A stretch of 64,000 nt of DNA from CAKSHC01 sp045595395 (GCA_045595395.1 JAZOAH010000004.1:33770-97769), one strand, 5' to 3'. Numbered from the stretch's first letter, positions 25,267 through 33,895 are shown. Numbers and translations: made by a program. Notes: generated by a model from the sequence alone, not told the origin.

Positions 25267-26304
25267 GTGAAAAAAATAACTGCTTTACTCGTATTGGTCA
25301 TCCTGGTTGCGGTCTTTGCCCTTCCTTCTGCCGCCGCATCCTATTCGGTGGCCAAGCCCAAATGGGTCACCGTCGACGGTGTGATCAGCGCCGAGGAGTG
25401 GGGCTCGCCCCTTTACAAAAATGTGACATTGGCCCAGGCACGGGATAAGAAGATCGACGACACCCTCACCTGTCGGTGGTATGATACCGATCGGGACGGT
25501 GAGGTTACCATGACGCTCTATCTGACCCACGACGATGTCAATCTCTATGTGGGCTGTGTCCTGCAAGGGGTCGATTCCGAGGTCAGCACCACCGACCAGC
25601 CTTGGCAGCAAATGAATTTCACCTTCACCCTATCCGAGTATCATCCCAACACCGGCGTGCGCCGTGTGGTCGATCAGGGCAAGGAATATGAGGCCTATAC
25701 CGGCTATCGGATCTATCAAACGGCCGATGGTCAACTGCATGCCCAAACCATCACCCAGGGCCTTGATCGGCAGGATCTGCGGGCGGGACGGGACTATGCT
25801 GTCGGCTATGACCAAACGACCCGCACCATGACCTATGAGGTGGCCGTGCCGCTGAAAAGCACCTCGCTGGTCATTGACAAAAACCCCGACATGGCCTTCT
25901 CGGCCGTTGTAGCGCTGGAGCATTATCACAATACGGTATCGGGTAAGACGGACGGCGCCAATCGGTTTTTGGTCGGGATGGGTGCCGCCGACTGCGGCGG
26001 AGCCGGAAATTGGGCGCATCAAGGCCAGTGCATCCGTGTGCGGCTGATCGGCTCGGATAAGGTAGCGCAGGCCAAGGAGCAGCATACCGCTCAGGACAAT
26101 GGCTATGCCCAGGATCTGGATATCCCCATCGCTTCCGAGCCGGAATATAAGATCATCACCGCCGACGCCCCCACCTCGGTACCGCTGCTCATCATTTTGG
26201 CATCGGTGATCGTGGTATTGGCCTGTGCCGTGGCGGTAACGCTGATGCTGGTGCGTGAACGAAATGAACAGGCCGAGCAGGTCGGAAAGGATGAAGAAGA
26301 ATGA
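25267..26304 (+). CDS. CBM9/DOMON-like surface protein with C-terminal TM anchor
   Basis: A 345-residue protein with a signal peptide (to SAAASYSVAKP), then a carbohydrate-binding family 9-like domain: KPKWVTVDGVISAEEWGSP at the front, the long beta sandwich, and VAVPLKSTSL near the end. A C-terminal transmembrane helix (about 303-325) and a charged tail follow. The start is GTG 25267 behind AAGGAGG. CBM9-like domains bind sugars or heme in other contexts; here neighbours argue for glycans. It overlaps the next gene by 4 bases. Confidence 0.8.
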   Translation: MKKITALLVLVILVAVFALPSAAASYSVAKPKWVTVDGVISAEEWGSPLYKNVTLAQARDKKIDDTLTCRWYDTDRDGEVTMTLYLTHDDVNLYVGCVLQGVDSEVSTTDQPWQQMNFTFTLSEYHPNTGVRRVVDQGKEYEAYTGYRIYQTADGQLHAQTITQGLDRQDLRAGRDYAVGYDQTTRTMTYEVAVPLKSTSLVIDKNPDMAFSAVVALEHYHNTVSGKTDGANRFLVGMGAADCGGAGNWAHQGQCIRVRLIGSDKVAQAKEQHTAQDNGYAQDLDIPIASEPEYKIITADAPTSVPLLIILASVIVVLACAVAVTLMLVRERNEQAEQVGKDEEE

Positions 26305-26606
26305 AAAAGACGGTAGCCCTGACCCTCAGTGTCCTTTTCCTTGTTTTGTCTGCGTTGCCGGTAAGCGCCGCCTCGACCGATCGCTTTGTCCCCACCCCCC
26401 AAGAGCAGGCCGCTGCGGCCGATAAGTCCCAATCGGGTATCATCGCCTATGATGCCGTGGCCGACACCGACATGAGCGCCAACCTGCTTATGACAGCCGC
26501 CATTATCGTGGCCGCCATCGCCGGAGCCGTCCTGTTGTTCACCCTGATCGTCCTGGTCAACCGCAACGTTCGGGCAGGGGCTCGTCGGGCGCAAAAAAAA
26601 CAATAA
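26301..26606 (+). CDS. Small membrane protein of the surface operon
   Basis: A 101-residue protein with a signal peptide (to PVSA-ASTDRF), a short extracytoplasmic linker, one transmembrane helix (about 62-85) and a basic cytoplasmic tail (NRNVRAGARRAQKKQ). The gene overlaps its upstream neighbour (ATGA) and is followed by a terminator. No family is recognised. It could be an anchoring partner of the GH2-like and CBM9-like proteins encoded with it. Confidence 0.75.
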   Translation: MKKTVALTLSVLFLVLSALPVSAASTDRFVPTPQEQAAAADKSQSGIIAYDAVADTDMSANLLMTAAIIVAAIAGAVLLFTLIVLVNRNVRAGARRAQKKQ

Positions 26607-26613
26607 AAAATGG

Positions 26614-26643
26614 AAAGCCCCTGAAAAATAGGGGCTTTTCTCT
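26614..26643 (+). terminator. Intrinsic terminator of the surface operon
   Basis: AAAGCCCCT / AGGGGCTTT followed by TCTCTT. Confidence 0.85.
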
Positions 26644-26700
26644 TGACATCTCATCAAAAATAGAGTATAATAGCAGAAGTGTAAAGTGAAACACTTTACA
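26643..26700 (+). promoter_or_regulatory. ylxM-ffh promoter with downstream palindrome
   Basis: TTGACA (26643-26648), 17 bp, TATAAT (26666-26671). A perfect palindrome TGTAAAGTG-AAA-CACTTTACA (26680-26700) lies just downstream of the expected start site, where a bound repressor would block initiation. Confidence 0.7.
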
Positions 26701-26723
26701 AATTACCGGAAAGGGTGGCGAAT

Positions 26724-27098
26724 ATGATAGAAAAGAACCTACAGATCGGTCTGCTTTGCGATTTCTACGGCAAATTATTGACCGAAAAACAGTTGTCGGC
26801 CATTACCATGTATTATGACGATGACCTGAGCCTGGCCGAGATCGCCGTCCAAACCGGGATCACTCGCCAGGGCGTGCGTGATTGCATCAAAAAGGGCGAA
26901 GCCATTCTTCTGGAAATGGAAGAAAAATTGGGGCTTGCCGAGAAATTCGGTCGCTTGCGTGCCGGGATGGATGAGATCCGTGCTGCCGCTGAGGATATTC
27001 GTGATCAAAACAGCCGCGGCATGGTAAACTCGGTCGTTGCCAATGCGGTGCAGACCATCGTACGGGTCAGCGAGCAGGTGCGTGAAGATGGCATTTGA
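26724..27098 (+). CDS. ylxM: YlxM family DNA-binding protein
   Basis: A 124-residue YlxM/P13 protein with a sigma-70 region 4-like helix-turn-helix (LTEKQLSAITMYYDDDLSLA then EIAVQTGITRQGVRDCIKKG, about 15-58). YlxM is linked to the signal recognition particle pathway in Firmicutes and precedes ffh as here. Start ATG 26724 follows AAAGGGTGG. It overlaps ffh by 11 bases. Confidence 0.93.
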   Translation: MIEKNLQIGLLCDFYGKLLTEKQLSAITMYYDDDLSLAEIAVQTGITRQGVRDCIKKGEAILLEMEEKLGLAEKFGRLRAGMDEIRAAAEDIRDQNSRGMVNSVVANAVQTIVRVSEQVREDGI

Positions 27099-28422
27099 CG
27101 GGCTGTCCGATAAGCTAAACGATATCTTCCGCCGCCTCAAGGGGCGGGGCAAGCTGTCCGAGGGCGATGTCAAAGAGGTCATGCGAGAGATCAAGCTGGC
27201 CTTGCTCGGCGCCGATGTCAATTTCAAGGTCGTCAAGGCCTTTATCAATAATGTGTCGGCTCGTGCCGTGGGCGAGGAGGTCATGAAATCCCTCACTCCG
27301 GCCCAGCAGGTCATCAAGATCGTCCATGAAGAGCTATGCCGTATCATGGGCGAGGGCGATTCCAAATTCAACTTTGCCTCCAAGCCCCCCACCGTCATCA
27401 TGATGTGCGGTCTGCAGGGCGCCGGTAAAACCACTCACTCGGCCAAACTGGCCTATTATTTTAAGAACGCGCTCCACCGTCGGCCGTTATTGGTCGCTTG
27501 CGATATCTACCGTCCCGCCGCCGTTGATCAGTTAAAGGTGGTCGGCGCTCAGGCCGAAGTTCCCGTCTTTTCGCTGGATGGGGAGAAGCCGGTCAAGATC
27601 GCACAGGAAGCGGTAGCTCATGCCAAAAAGTACGGCAACGATATCGTGATCTTGGATACCGCCGGCCGTCTGCATATCGACGAGGCGCTCATGGATGAGC
27701 TGGCTCAGATCAAGGCTAAAACCGAGCCGCAGGAGATTTTGCTGGTGGTCGATGCCATGACCGGTCAGGATGCCGTCAATGTGGCTCAGTCTTTTGATGA
27801 GCAGCTGTCCATCAGCGGTGTCATCCTCACCAAGTTCGACGGTGATACCCGTGGCGGTGCCGCCATGTCGGTCAAATATATCACCGGCCAGCCCATCAAG
27901 TTTGTGGGCGTGGGCGAAACGGTCAAGGATCTCGAGCCCTTCCACCCCGAGCGTATGGCCAACCGTATCTTGGGTATGGGCGATGTGCTTTCTCTGATCG
28001 AGAAGGCCGAGGAGGCTTTTGACGAGGAACAGGCCAAAAAGCTGGAGGAAAAGCTCCTTAAAAATAAATTCGACCTGGATGATTATCTCGGTCAGCTGCG
28101 CCAGATGAAAAAGATGGGCGGCGCCGGAGCCATCCTCGGTAGTATGGGTGTCAAGCAAAAGGATATTGACAAGGCCGATATCAATGAGAAGATCTTTGAT
28201 CGGCAGGCCGCCATCATCCTGTCTATGACACCGAAAGAGCGGGCCAAGCCGGAACTTCTGGCCGCATCCCGCAAACGCCGCATCGCTATGGGTGCTGGCG
28301 TCGAAGTATCCGAAGTCAATCGGCTTCTCAAGCAATATGAGCAGGCCCGATCGATGATAAAAAGGCTTAACAAGAATCCCAATCTGCTCAAGGGCTTGCC
28401 CGGCATGAATGGGATGATGTAA
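27088..28422 (+). CDS. ffh: Signal recognition particle protein Ffh
   Basis: A 444-residue SRP54 GTPase: N domain, G domain with GLQGAGKTTHSAKLA, DTAGRLHID and TKFDGDTRGG, then a methionine-rich M domain ending KNPNLLKGLPGMNGMM. It targets membrane proteins cotranslationally with SRP RNA and FtsY. The start ATG 27088 (MAFDGLSDKLN) lies inside ylxM. It is followed 29 bases later by rpsP. Confidence 0.98.
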   Translation: MAFDGLSDKLNDIFRRLKGRGKLSEGDVKEVMREIKLALLGADVNFKVVKAFINNVSARAVGEEVMKSLTPAQQVIKIVHEELCRIMGEGDSKFNFASKPPTVIMMCGLQGAGKTTHSAKLAYYFKNALHRRPLLVACDIYRPAAVDQLKVVGAQAEVPVFSLDGEKPVKIAQEAVAHAKKYGNDIVILDTAGRLHIDEALMDELAQIKAKTEPQEILLVVDAMTGQDAVNVAQSFDEQLSISGVILTKFDGDTRGGAAMSVKYITGQPIKFVGVGETVKDLEPFHPERMANRILGMGDVLSLIEKAEEAFDEEQAKKLEEKLLKNKFDLDDYLGQLRQMKKMGGAGAILGSMGVKQKDIDKADINEKIFDRQAAIILSMTPKERAKPELLAASRKRRIAMGAGVEVSEVNRLLKQYEQARSMIKRLNKNPNLLKGLPGMNGMM

Positions 28423-28451
28423 GACTACATGAAATGTGGAGGTGAATCACA

Positions 28452-28694
28452 ATGGCAGTAAAAATCAGACTCAGAAGAATGGGCGCGAAGAAAAATCCCT
28501 TCTACCGTATCGTAGTAGCCGATTCCCGCAGCCCTCGCGACGGCAGATTTATCGAAGAGATCGGCACCTATGATCCGACCAAGACTCCTTCGGCCGTCAA
28601 CATCGATGCTGAGAAGGCTAAGCAGTGGATCGCAAACGGCGCCCAGCCGACCGATACCGTCAAAGCCATGCTCAAGAAGAACGGCGTTCTGTAA
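28452..28694 (+). CDS. rpsP: 30S ribosomal protein S16
   Basis: An 80-residue S16 (MAVKIRLRRMGAKKNPFYRI then VVADSRSPRDGRFIEEIGTYDP), full length. It is a small-subunit assembly protein. A GGAGGTG ribosome site precedes it. The order ffh-rpsP-khpA-rimM-trmD is conserved in Firmicutes. Confidence 0.98.
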   Translation: MAVKIRLRRMGAKKNPFYRIVVADSRSPRDGRFIEEIGTYDPTKTPSAVNIDAEKAKQWIANGAQPTDTVKAMLKKNGVL

Positions 28695-28705
28695 AGGATG
28701 GTATC

Positions 28706-28939
28706 ATGGAACAGTTATTAACGTATCTCACGAAGGCCCTTGTGGAAAAGCCGGACGAAGTCACGGTCACAAAGGTCTCGGAGAAAGAGGATACGACCAC
28801 CTATCAGATCATGGTGGCCGCATCCGACATGGGCAGAGTCATCGGCAGACAGGGTCGAATCGCCAAGGCGATCCGTTCGGTTGTCAAGTCGGCGGCTGCC
28901 AAGGACAACAAAAAGGTTGTTGTCAATATAGGAGATTAA
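28706..28939 (+). CDS. khpA: KH-domain RNA-binding protein KhpA
   Basis: A 77-residue single-KH protein with the GxxG-type loop GRVIGRQGRIAKAIRSVVK. KhpA pairs with KhpB/Jag in Gram-positives to bind RNA and affect cell elongation. Start ATG 28706 follows AAAGGATGG. It ends at an intrinsic terminator. Confidence 0.94.
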   Translation: MEQLLTYLTKALVEKPDEVTVTKVSEKEDTTTYQIMVAASDMGRVIGRQGRIAKAIRSVVKSAAAKDNKKVVVNIGD

Positions 28940-28965
28940 AAGGGGATATCACTATCCCCTTTTTC
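28938..28965 (+). terminator. Internal terminator between khpA and rimM
   Basis: AAAAGGGGATA / TATCCCCTTTT with a TCAC loop, starting at the khpA stop. It probably reduces rimM-trmD expression relative to rpsP-khpA. Confidence 0.85.
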
Positions 28966-28981
28966 CTTTATCGGAGGAACT

Positions 28982-29479
28982 ATGGAACTGATCAAAGCCG
29001 GTAAAATTGTCAATACCCACGGTATCCGTGGTGATATAAAAATTGATGTGTGGATGAACGATGCCCGTGACCTGTGCCGGATCGACACCATCTATATAGC
29101 AGACAAGCCCTTTGCCCTCACCAATGCCCGTGCCCAGCGAGCCATGGCCATCGTCCACCTCAAGGGGATCGACACCATCGAGGCGGCCGAAGCGCTAAAG
29201 GGCAAGGAGATTTCCATTGAAAAGACCGATGACCTGCTCGATGAGGGCGAGTATTTTATCGAGGATATCATCGGCTGCCAGGTCTACGATGTCGACACCG
29301 CTGAGCATTACGGCGTCATCGTCGATGTCTATCCCGGCATTGCCAACGATGCCTATGAGATTCGTCTGAAATCGGGCAAGCAGGTGCTTTTCCCGGTCAT
29401 CAAGGACGTCATCATCGACACCGATATCGAGGCTAAAATCATCAAGATCCGCCCTCTGGGAGGTATGTTTGAGATATGA
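28982..29479 (+). CDS. rimM: 16S rRNA processing protein RimM
   Basis: A 165-residue RimM: N-terminal domain (KIVNTHGIRGDIKID) and C-terminal PRC-barrel (EYFIEDIIGCQVYD...LFPVIKDVI). It assists 30S head assembly with S19. Start ATG 28982 follows GGAGG. It overlaps trmD by 4 bases. Confidence 0.96.
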   Translation: MELIKAGKIVNTHGIRGDIKIDVWMNDARDLCRIDTIYIADKPFALTNARAQRAMAIVHLKGIDTIEAAEALKGKEISIEKTDDLLDEGEYFIEDIIGCQVYDVDTAEHYGVIVDVYPGIANDAYEIRLKSGKQVLFPVIKDVIIDTDIEAKIIKIRPLGGMFEI

Positions 29480-30195
29480 GGATCGACATTCTGACCCTGT
29501 TTGACGATTATATGGATATGGTGCTGGGGCAGAGTATTCTCGGCCGTGCCCGCAAGGCCGGATATCTCGATATCCGCACCCATAATTTCCGCAACTGGGC
29601 TACCGATAAACATTCCACGGTCGATGATACCCCCTACGGCGGCGGCAAGGGCATGTTACTCAAGCCCGAGCCCATCTGCGCCTGCTACGATGAGGTGGTG
29701 GCCGATGCCGAGAAAAAGCCGTTGACCGTCTATCTCTCGCCCAAAGGACAGGTGCTCACCCAGGACATCGCTCGCCGCTATGCCAAGGAGGATCGCATCG
29801 TCTTTGTCTGCGGCCACTATGAGGGGGTCGATCAACGGGTGATCGACGAGATCATTGATGAGGAGCTGTCCATCGGCGACTATGTGCTCACCGGCGGGGA
29901 ACTTGCCTGCGCCGTGGCCGTCGACTGCGTCTGCCGCATGGTCGACGGTGTGCTCGACAGTGAGGAGTGCTTTGAAGAGGAGAGCCACTATAACGGCCTG
30001 CTCGAATACCCTCACTATACCAGACCCGTCGAGTTTCGAGGCCGCACAGTACCCGAGGTGTTGCTGGAGGGCAAGCATGCTCAGATCGAGCGCTGGCGTC
30101 GAGATGAAATGCTGAAAATCACCCAAAAACGCCGTCCCGATATGCTCAAAAAGGTGAGTTTAACCCCCGAAGACCTCGATTTTCTGGAAAAATAA
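29476..30195 (+). CDS. trmD: tRNA (guanosine-37-N1)-methyltransferase TrmD
   Basis: A 239-residue SPOUT methyltransferase with the trefoil-knot motifs VYLSPKGQVLTQ, FVCGHYEGVDQRV and IGDYVLTGGELA. It makes m1G37 to prevent frameshifting. The ATG overlaps the rimM stop. rplS, the usual next gene, is not present; a terminator follows. Confidence 0.97.
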   Translation: MRIDILTLFDDYMDMVLGQSILGRARKAGYLDIRTHNFRNWATDKHSTVDDTPYGGGKGMLLKPEPICACYDEVVADAEKKPLTVYLSPKGQVLTQDIARRYAKEDRIVFVCGHYEGVDQRVIDEIIDEELSIGDYVLTGGELACAVAVDCVCRMVDGVLDSEECFEEESHYNGLLEYPHYTRPVEFRGRTVPEVLLEGKHAQIERWRRDEMLKITQKRRPDMLKKVSLTPEDLDFLEK

Positions 30196-30198
30196 AAG

Positions 30199-30230
30199 CA
30201 AAAGCACGAGCATCAGGCTCGTGCTTTTTT
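30199..30230. terminator. Bidirectional terminator after trmD
   Basis: AAAGCACGAGC / GCTCGTGCTTT with T-runs on both sides. The convergent gene's stop codon lies in the hairpin. Confidence 0.92.
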
Positions 30231-30722
30231 GTATAGATATTGCAGGGTGCTCAGGTTGTAGCGCAGTACAAAGGCCGGCAGCAGGCTGAGGATACCGTTG
30301 ACCGCCGCAATGGGAAGGGCGTAGGAGGTCGGCAAAAACAGGAGCAGTAGTAGGCCGCCCACCGCATTTTCCAAATGGATGACTATGCCGTAGCGGCTTT
30401 CCAATAAAAACCGTGACAGATAGGCGGCATCGTATTCCACATGATCCTTGTGAAAGCCGGTAAATCCGCCCAGTTCGGGGATGGCATCCTTCCATTTGCG
30501 AATCTTGATCTTTTTATAAAACTGCCGTTCCCCGGTCGGGATCGGCCAGTCCTGATCAAACCAGGATTCGGGCAGCCGCCGCAAGAGAAAAGCGCCCAGT
30601 CCGTCCAAGGCGATAACGGCCGCTGTGCCGCCGAAGGTGTAGGCGGCAGCCGCCCCGGTCAGCCCGTGGCATACCAGGATGACCAGATCGGCCCCCAAGA
30701 TTATAAGGAGATAGAGCAGCAT
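30213..30722 (-). CDS. CrtO-like (glycosyl acyltransferase-type) membrane protein
   Basis: A 169-residue membrane protein with two N-terminal hydrophobic segments, a conserved soluble loop and two C-terminal segments. The loop has PTGERQFYKKIKIRKWKDAI then PELGGFTGFHKDH, resembling the glycosyl-4,4'-diaponeurosporenoate acyltransferase (CrtO) family (F-Y-x-K-x-x-K-I-x-x-W-K-D-x-x-P). Many members lie far from carotenoid genes. The start at 30722 overlaps the GT8-PlsC fusion gene upstream, suggesting a joint lipid or glycolipid role. Confidence 0.65.
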   Translation of the reverse strand: MLLYLLIILGADLVILVCHGLTGAAAAYTFGGTAAVIALDGLGAFLLRRLPESWFDQDWPIPTGERQFYKKIKIRKWKDAIPELGGFTGFHKDHVEYDAAYLSRFLLESRYGIVIHLENAVGGLLLLLFLPTSYALPIAAVNGILSLLPAFVLRYNLSTLQYLYKKARA

Positions 30723-32482
30723 AGTCCCTCCTGTGTGTCGTAGGTCAGCGGGATGCCGTATTCCCGCTCATAACAGTCTTTCCAGGCGGCAAAATTCCTG
30801 TCGCACAGCTGCTTGATGTTGGCGGCGGTGCGCTTGGTCGGGTCGGGGAAGAGGGGCGGCAGATAATGAACGGTATAGGCTTGGATGGGCAGACCGTCGC
30901 CGTCCAGGTGGTTGGTGTCCCGCATGGTGATAAAGACCGGCAGCACCGGCGCACCGCTCTTGGCGGCAAAATGGAAGGCGCCGCTCTTTAGGGGGCGGGG
31001 CTTACGGTAGTTGTACCACATGGCCTGCTCGGGATAGATGAGGATCTTTTCGCCTCGTTTGAGCAGGGTGTCCACCGCACCCAATAATTCCTTAAAAACG
31101 GTCAGATTCGAGGCCAGCGGCAGGGTGTTGCAATGGCGGAAAAAGTAACCGTACAGACCGGGGAATGAGGTGTAATTGCCCTCACGGATGATCTTCCACA
31201 GCCGCTTACGCCCCAGACTCTTCTCGATGGGCTTAAAGACGGCATAGTTGTCGTTGGGGTGAAAATGGTTGCAGGTGATCATGACGCCACGGTCGGCTAC
31301 CGAAAGATAGTTTTCCAGCCCCCGTACCTCTTCGATGACCAGCTCGCCCTTGGTGATGCGGTGATCGTAGAAGGCCTTGGCCACCTGATTGGCAAACTCC
31401 GAGGCAATTTTTGTGGATAGCCTACGGTGGGTGTAATCCACCTGCCCCGGCTGAAGGGGTTTGGTTGGCGGGTCGGCCTCAACATCCTGATCAAAGATGC
31501 CCTGCGCCTCCAGCGTCCGTATCCGCTCGGCAGCGGCCAGGCGGCTTTTGTTCGGTGCGGCGCTTAGGGAGAGCCGCAGCGGCAGTTCATACCCGCTCTT
31601 TTGGGCTCGCTCACACTCCTTTTGTGCCAGCGCCACCAAGCCCTCATACTGCGCCGCATCCCGTTGCTGACCGGTGTAGCTGTTCAGTTCTTCCAAGATG
31701 CTCTCATAATAGGCGGTCTGCTTGGCGTAATACCAAAAATGGTTTTCGTAGGAAATACCGCTGTAGTGCCAGGGCTTGAAGTTGATCTTAAAATGCACGA
31801 TGGAGGGCGGATCAAGCGGGTCGCAGGTATCAAAGGCGGTCTTGTTCCAGCGTAGGGGCAGGATGGCCGTCTTTTTATAGAAAAGAACGTTGAGATAGTC
31901 CTGATCCTGCGCCACGGTGAAGGTGTGCCGATCCATCAGCCCAACCAGCGCACGGGGCAGATCGATGCGGCGCAGCCCGGCCAGATCCATGACCAGGATA
32001 CCGGCGTTGAAATATTCGTGACGGGGAATGCCCAGCACGGTTTCGGCATAAGCCGAAAAAACAGGAATATCGGTGATGACCTCATCGGTCACCGCCCCCA
32101 AGGGGTGTCCCTGCAGATCCATGTTGTATAGGTCGGCAATGTCGTCGAGTACGGCAATGTCGCAGTCTAAATATAGCCCCTTGTCATATTGCGGGAAAAG
32201 TTCGGGGATAAAGAAGCGGTAATAGGTGGCCTTGGTGTAATAGTCACGCAGATGCAACGATTTGCCGAACGCTTCTACCTTTTTTGCAACATTGACAAAT
32301 TCAATCGAAAGTATGTCGTCCTGCATGGCCAGCAGGTTGTCCTTATGCTCCTGCGATAGGTGTTCGATCAGGACATGCACCCGAAGCGGATGGTTGGTAT
32401 TGGCACGCATCGAGCGCAGCGCCACCGCCAGATAGGGGGCATAGCCGTCGTCGACGGCACAAAAAATGGGGATGATATTCAT
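30701..32482 (-). CDS. GT8 glycosyltransferase fused to PlsC-type acyltransferase
   Basis: A 593-residue fusion. Residues 1-280 are a GT8 glycosyltransferase: start IPIFCAVDDGYAPYLAVALRS, metal-binding DxD as D106-C-D108 and YFNAGILVMDL. A linker of about 60 residues follows. Residues about 350-580 are a PlsC-type acyltransferase with H406-x4-D411 (HFHPND), FPGLYGYFFRH, and LIYPEQAMW in place of the usual EGTR block. The enzyme may glycosylate and acylate the same lipid precursor. GGAGG precedes ATG 32482. The fused gene is continuous with no frameshift. Confidence 0.85.
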   Translation of the reverse strand: MNIIPIFCAVDDGYAPYLAVALRSMRANTNHPLRVHVLIEHLSQEHKDNLLAMQDDILSIEFVNVAKKVEAFGKSLHLRDYYTKATYYRFFIPELFPQYDKGLYLDCDIAVLDDIADLYNMDLQGHPLGAVTDEVITDIPVFSAYAETVLGIPRHEYFNAGILVMDLAGLRRIDLPRALVGLMDRHTFTVAQDQDYLNVLFYKKTAILPLRWNKTAFDTCDPLDPPSIVHFKINFKPWHYSGISYENHFWYYAKQTAYYESILEELNSYTGQQRDAAQYEGLVALAQKECERAQKSGYELPLRLSLSAAPNKSRLAAAERIRTLEAQGIFDQDVEADPPTKPLQPGQVDYTHRRLSTKIASEFANQVAKAFYDHRITKGELVIEEVRGLENYLSVADRGVMITCNHFHPNDNYAVFKPIEKSLGRKRLWKIIREGNYTSFPGLYGYFFRHCNTLPLASNLTVFKELLGAVDTLLKRGEKILIYPEQAMWYNYRKPRPLKSGAFHFAAKSGAPVLPVFITMRDTNHLDGDGLPIQAYTVHYLPPLFPDPTKRTAANIKQLCDRNFAAWKDCYEREYGIPLTYDTQEGLCCSISL

Positions 32483-32594
32483 GACAATGTCCTCCGATTT
32501 TCTTTCTTTGCCGTCAGTATACCCAACAAGGGCGGTAGAAACAACCTACTCCCACACCAAACGCCACGCCGCTCCATTCCACCTGCGTAGAAGC

Positions 32595-32627
32595 AAAAAA
32601 GAGCCACTCTCCTGTCAGGAGAGTGGC
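32595..32627 (-). terminator. Intrinsic terminator after the DUF5714 gene
   Basis: Read on the - strand: GCCACTCTCCTG / CAGGAGAGTGGC followed by TCTTTTTT. Confidence 0.88.
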
Positions 32628-32643
32628 GGTAGAGGCGGTAGAG

Positions 32644-33327
32644 TTATCGGTAGAATGGGCATCGGGCCTTGATGCACTGGGCATTTTGCGAGGAGTAAGG
32701 ACAGCGGTAGTCGGCCAGCGGCAGGGAAACATCAAAGTGTTCTTTGGTGAAATCGACAGCGGTGCGCAGAGCCAAGAAACTGTCCCGCTTGCAGCAGCGC
32801 GGTCCGCCCACCTGCCCGATGGCGGCCAGTGCCGCCGCCGTCATGCGGTTGGACAGCCCCCACTCGTTTTGCTTTAAGGGGGTTGCCTGGGTGAGGATGG
32901 ATAGGTAGATGCCGGCACTGATGCCGGCGCCGCAAGCGCCCCAAAAACCGCAGGCACCGCCCGGCACCTGTCGGCCTCGCTTAAGCATCTGCTGCAGGGC
33001 CTCGGAAAGCCCCTCTCGACCGGTGGCATTGAAATAGGCGGTCAGCAGCGATGCGCCCACCAGGATATGATGCTCCGGCCCGTGCATGTGGCAAAAGGGC
33101 TGAGCCATCAGCTGCTGCATCAGGATGCCCGGATCGGTGCCCTTGTGCGCCAGGCACAGGCTAAGTATGGTATCGACCCCTTGGGTATGACACTCGTTGC
33201 AGACATAATGCCCCGCCTCACAGCAGGAAGTGCTCGGCTCGGTCTTACCGCACAGGGTGCAGGTCATGGGCTTGTCCTGGGTAAAATATTGCAGCGGCTT
33301 GCCGCAGATCAAACATTCATCAGCCAT
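32644..33327 (-). CDS. DUF5714 cysteine-rich protein
   Basis: A 227-residue protein rich in cysteines. The N-terminal zinc-ribbon-like part has CLICGKPL, CTLCGKTEP and YVCNECH. The body has PFCHMHGPEHH, GACGFWGACGAG and PRCCKRDSFLA, typical of DUF5714. It ends with CIKARCPFYR. Metal or Fe-S binding is likely, but the activity is unknown. Its start (33327) is one base from the stop of the LUD-domain gene upstream, so the two are cotranscribed. Confidence 0.8.
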   Translation of the reverse strand: MADECLICGKPLQYFTQDKPMTCTLCGKTEPSTSCCEAGHYVCNECHTQGVDTILSLCLAHKGTDPGILMQQLMAQPFCHMHGPEHHILVGASLLTAYFNATGREGLSEALQQMLKRGRQVPGGACGFWGACGAGISAGIYLSILTQATPLKQNEWGLSNRMTAAALAAIGQVGGPRCCKRDSFLALRTAVDFTKEHFDVSLPLADYRCPYSSQNAQCIKARCPFYR

Positions 33328-33328
33328 A

Positions 33329-33895
33329 TCAATAACCCAAATTCTCGTCGATGAGTACGATCTCGATATCGGCCTGCATCGGGCATTGCCACAGCACGGC
33401 CAGCTCACGGCAGATGCGCTCCTTGCTCTTGCAGTCAAAGCACCGCCCGCCCGACACGCAGGGGGTGGCCTTGCCCAAACGCTTGGCGTTTAAGGGGGCG
33501 GCAATGTTGCGGGCACGGTGGAGGGCCGAGTCAAAATCGGGTGCTATTTTATTTTTACCCACCACAAAATAGATCTTCTTGTGGCCATAGAGGGTGGAGG
33601 CAATGCGGTTGCCGATGCCGTCGATGTTGATGATCTCGCCGGTGGCGGCCAGGCCGTTGACCGAAGACAGATAAACATCGGCGACGGCGGCTTTTGTCAC
33701 ATCGCCGCCCTTCCAGTGCCAGTGCACGGTATTATGAGCGGCCAGGCGGTCATACAGTCCCATCTCCTCGATGGTCATCGAGCCGCCGATGCCGACGCTC
33801 AGGCCGTCAATTTCCTGATTCAGATAATCGGCCGCCTCTTTTGCGGTGGCAAATTGCGATACGGTATAGCCTTTGGCTTTTAATGCTTGCTGCAT
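33329..33895 (-). CDS. LUD-domain protein (DUF162)
   Basis: About 188 residues with the LUD fold: GIGGSMTIEEMGLYDRL near residue 35, then GVDLY-like ADVYLSSVNGLAATGEIINIDGIGNRIAS and the nucleotide-binding-like YFVVGKNKI. A C-terminal cysteine cluster, CVSGGRCFDCKSKERIC, could hold an Fe-S site. Relatives are LutC/LutB-type lactate utilisation proteins, but stand-alone clostridial members are uncharacterised. Either ATG 33895 or ATG 33907 could be the start; the first gives better Shine-Dalgarno spacing. Confidence 0.82.
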   Translation of the reverse strand: MQQALKAKGYTVSQFATAKEAADYLNQEIDGLSVGIGGSMTIEEMGLYDRLAAHNTVHWHWKGGDVTKAAVADVYLSSVNGLAATGEIINIDGIGNRIASTLYGHKKIYFVVGKNKIAPDFDSALHRARNIAAPLNAKRLGKATPCVSGGRCFDCKSKERICRELAVLWQCPMQADIEIVLIDENLGY

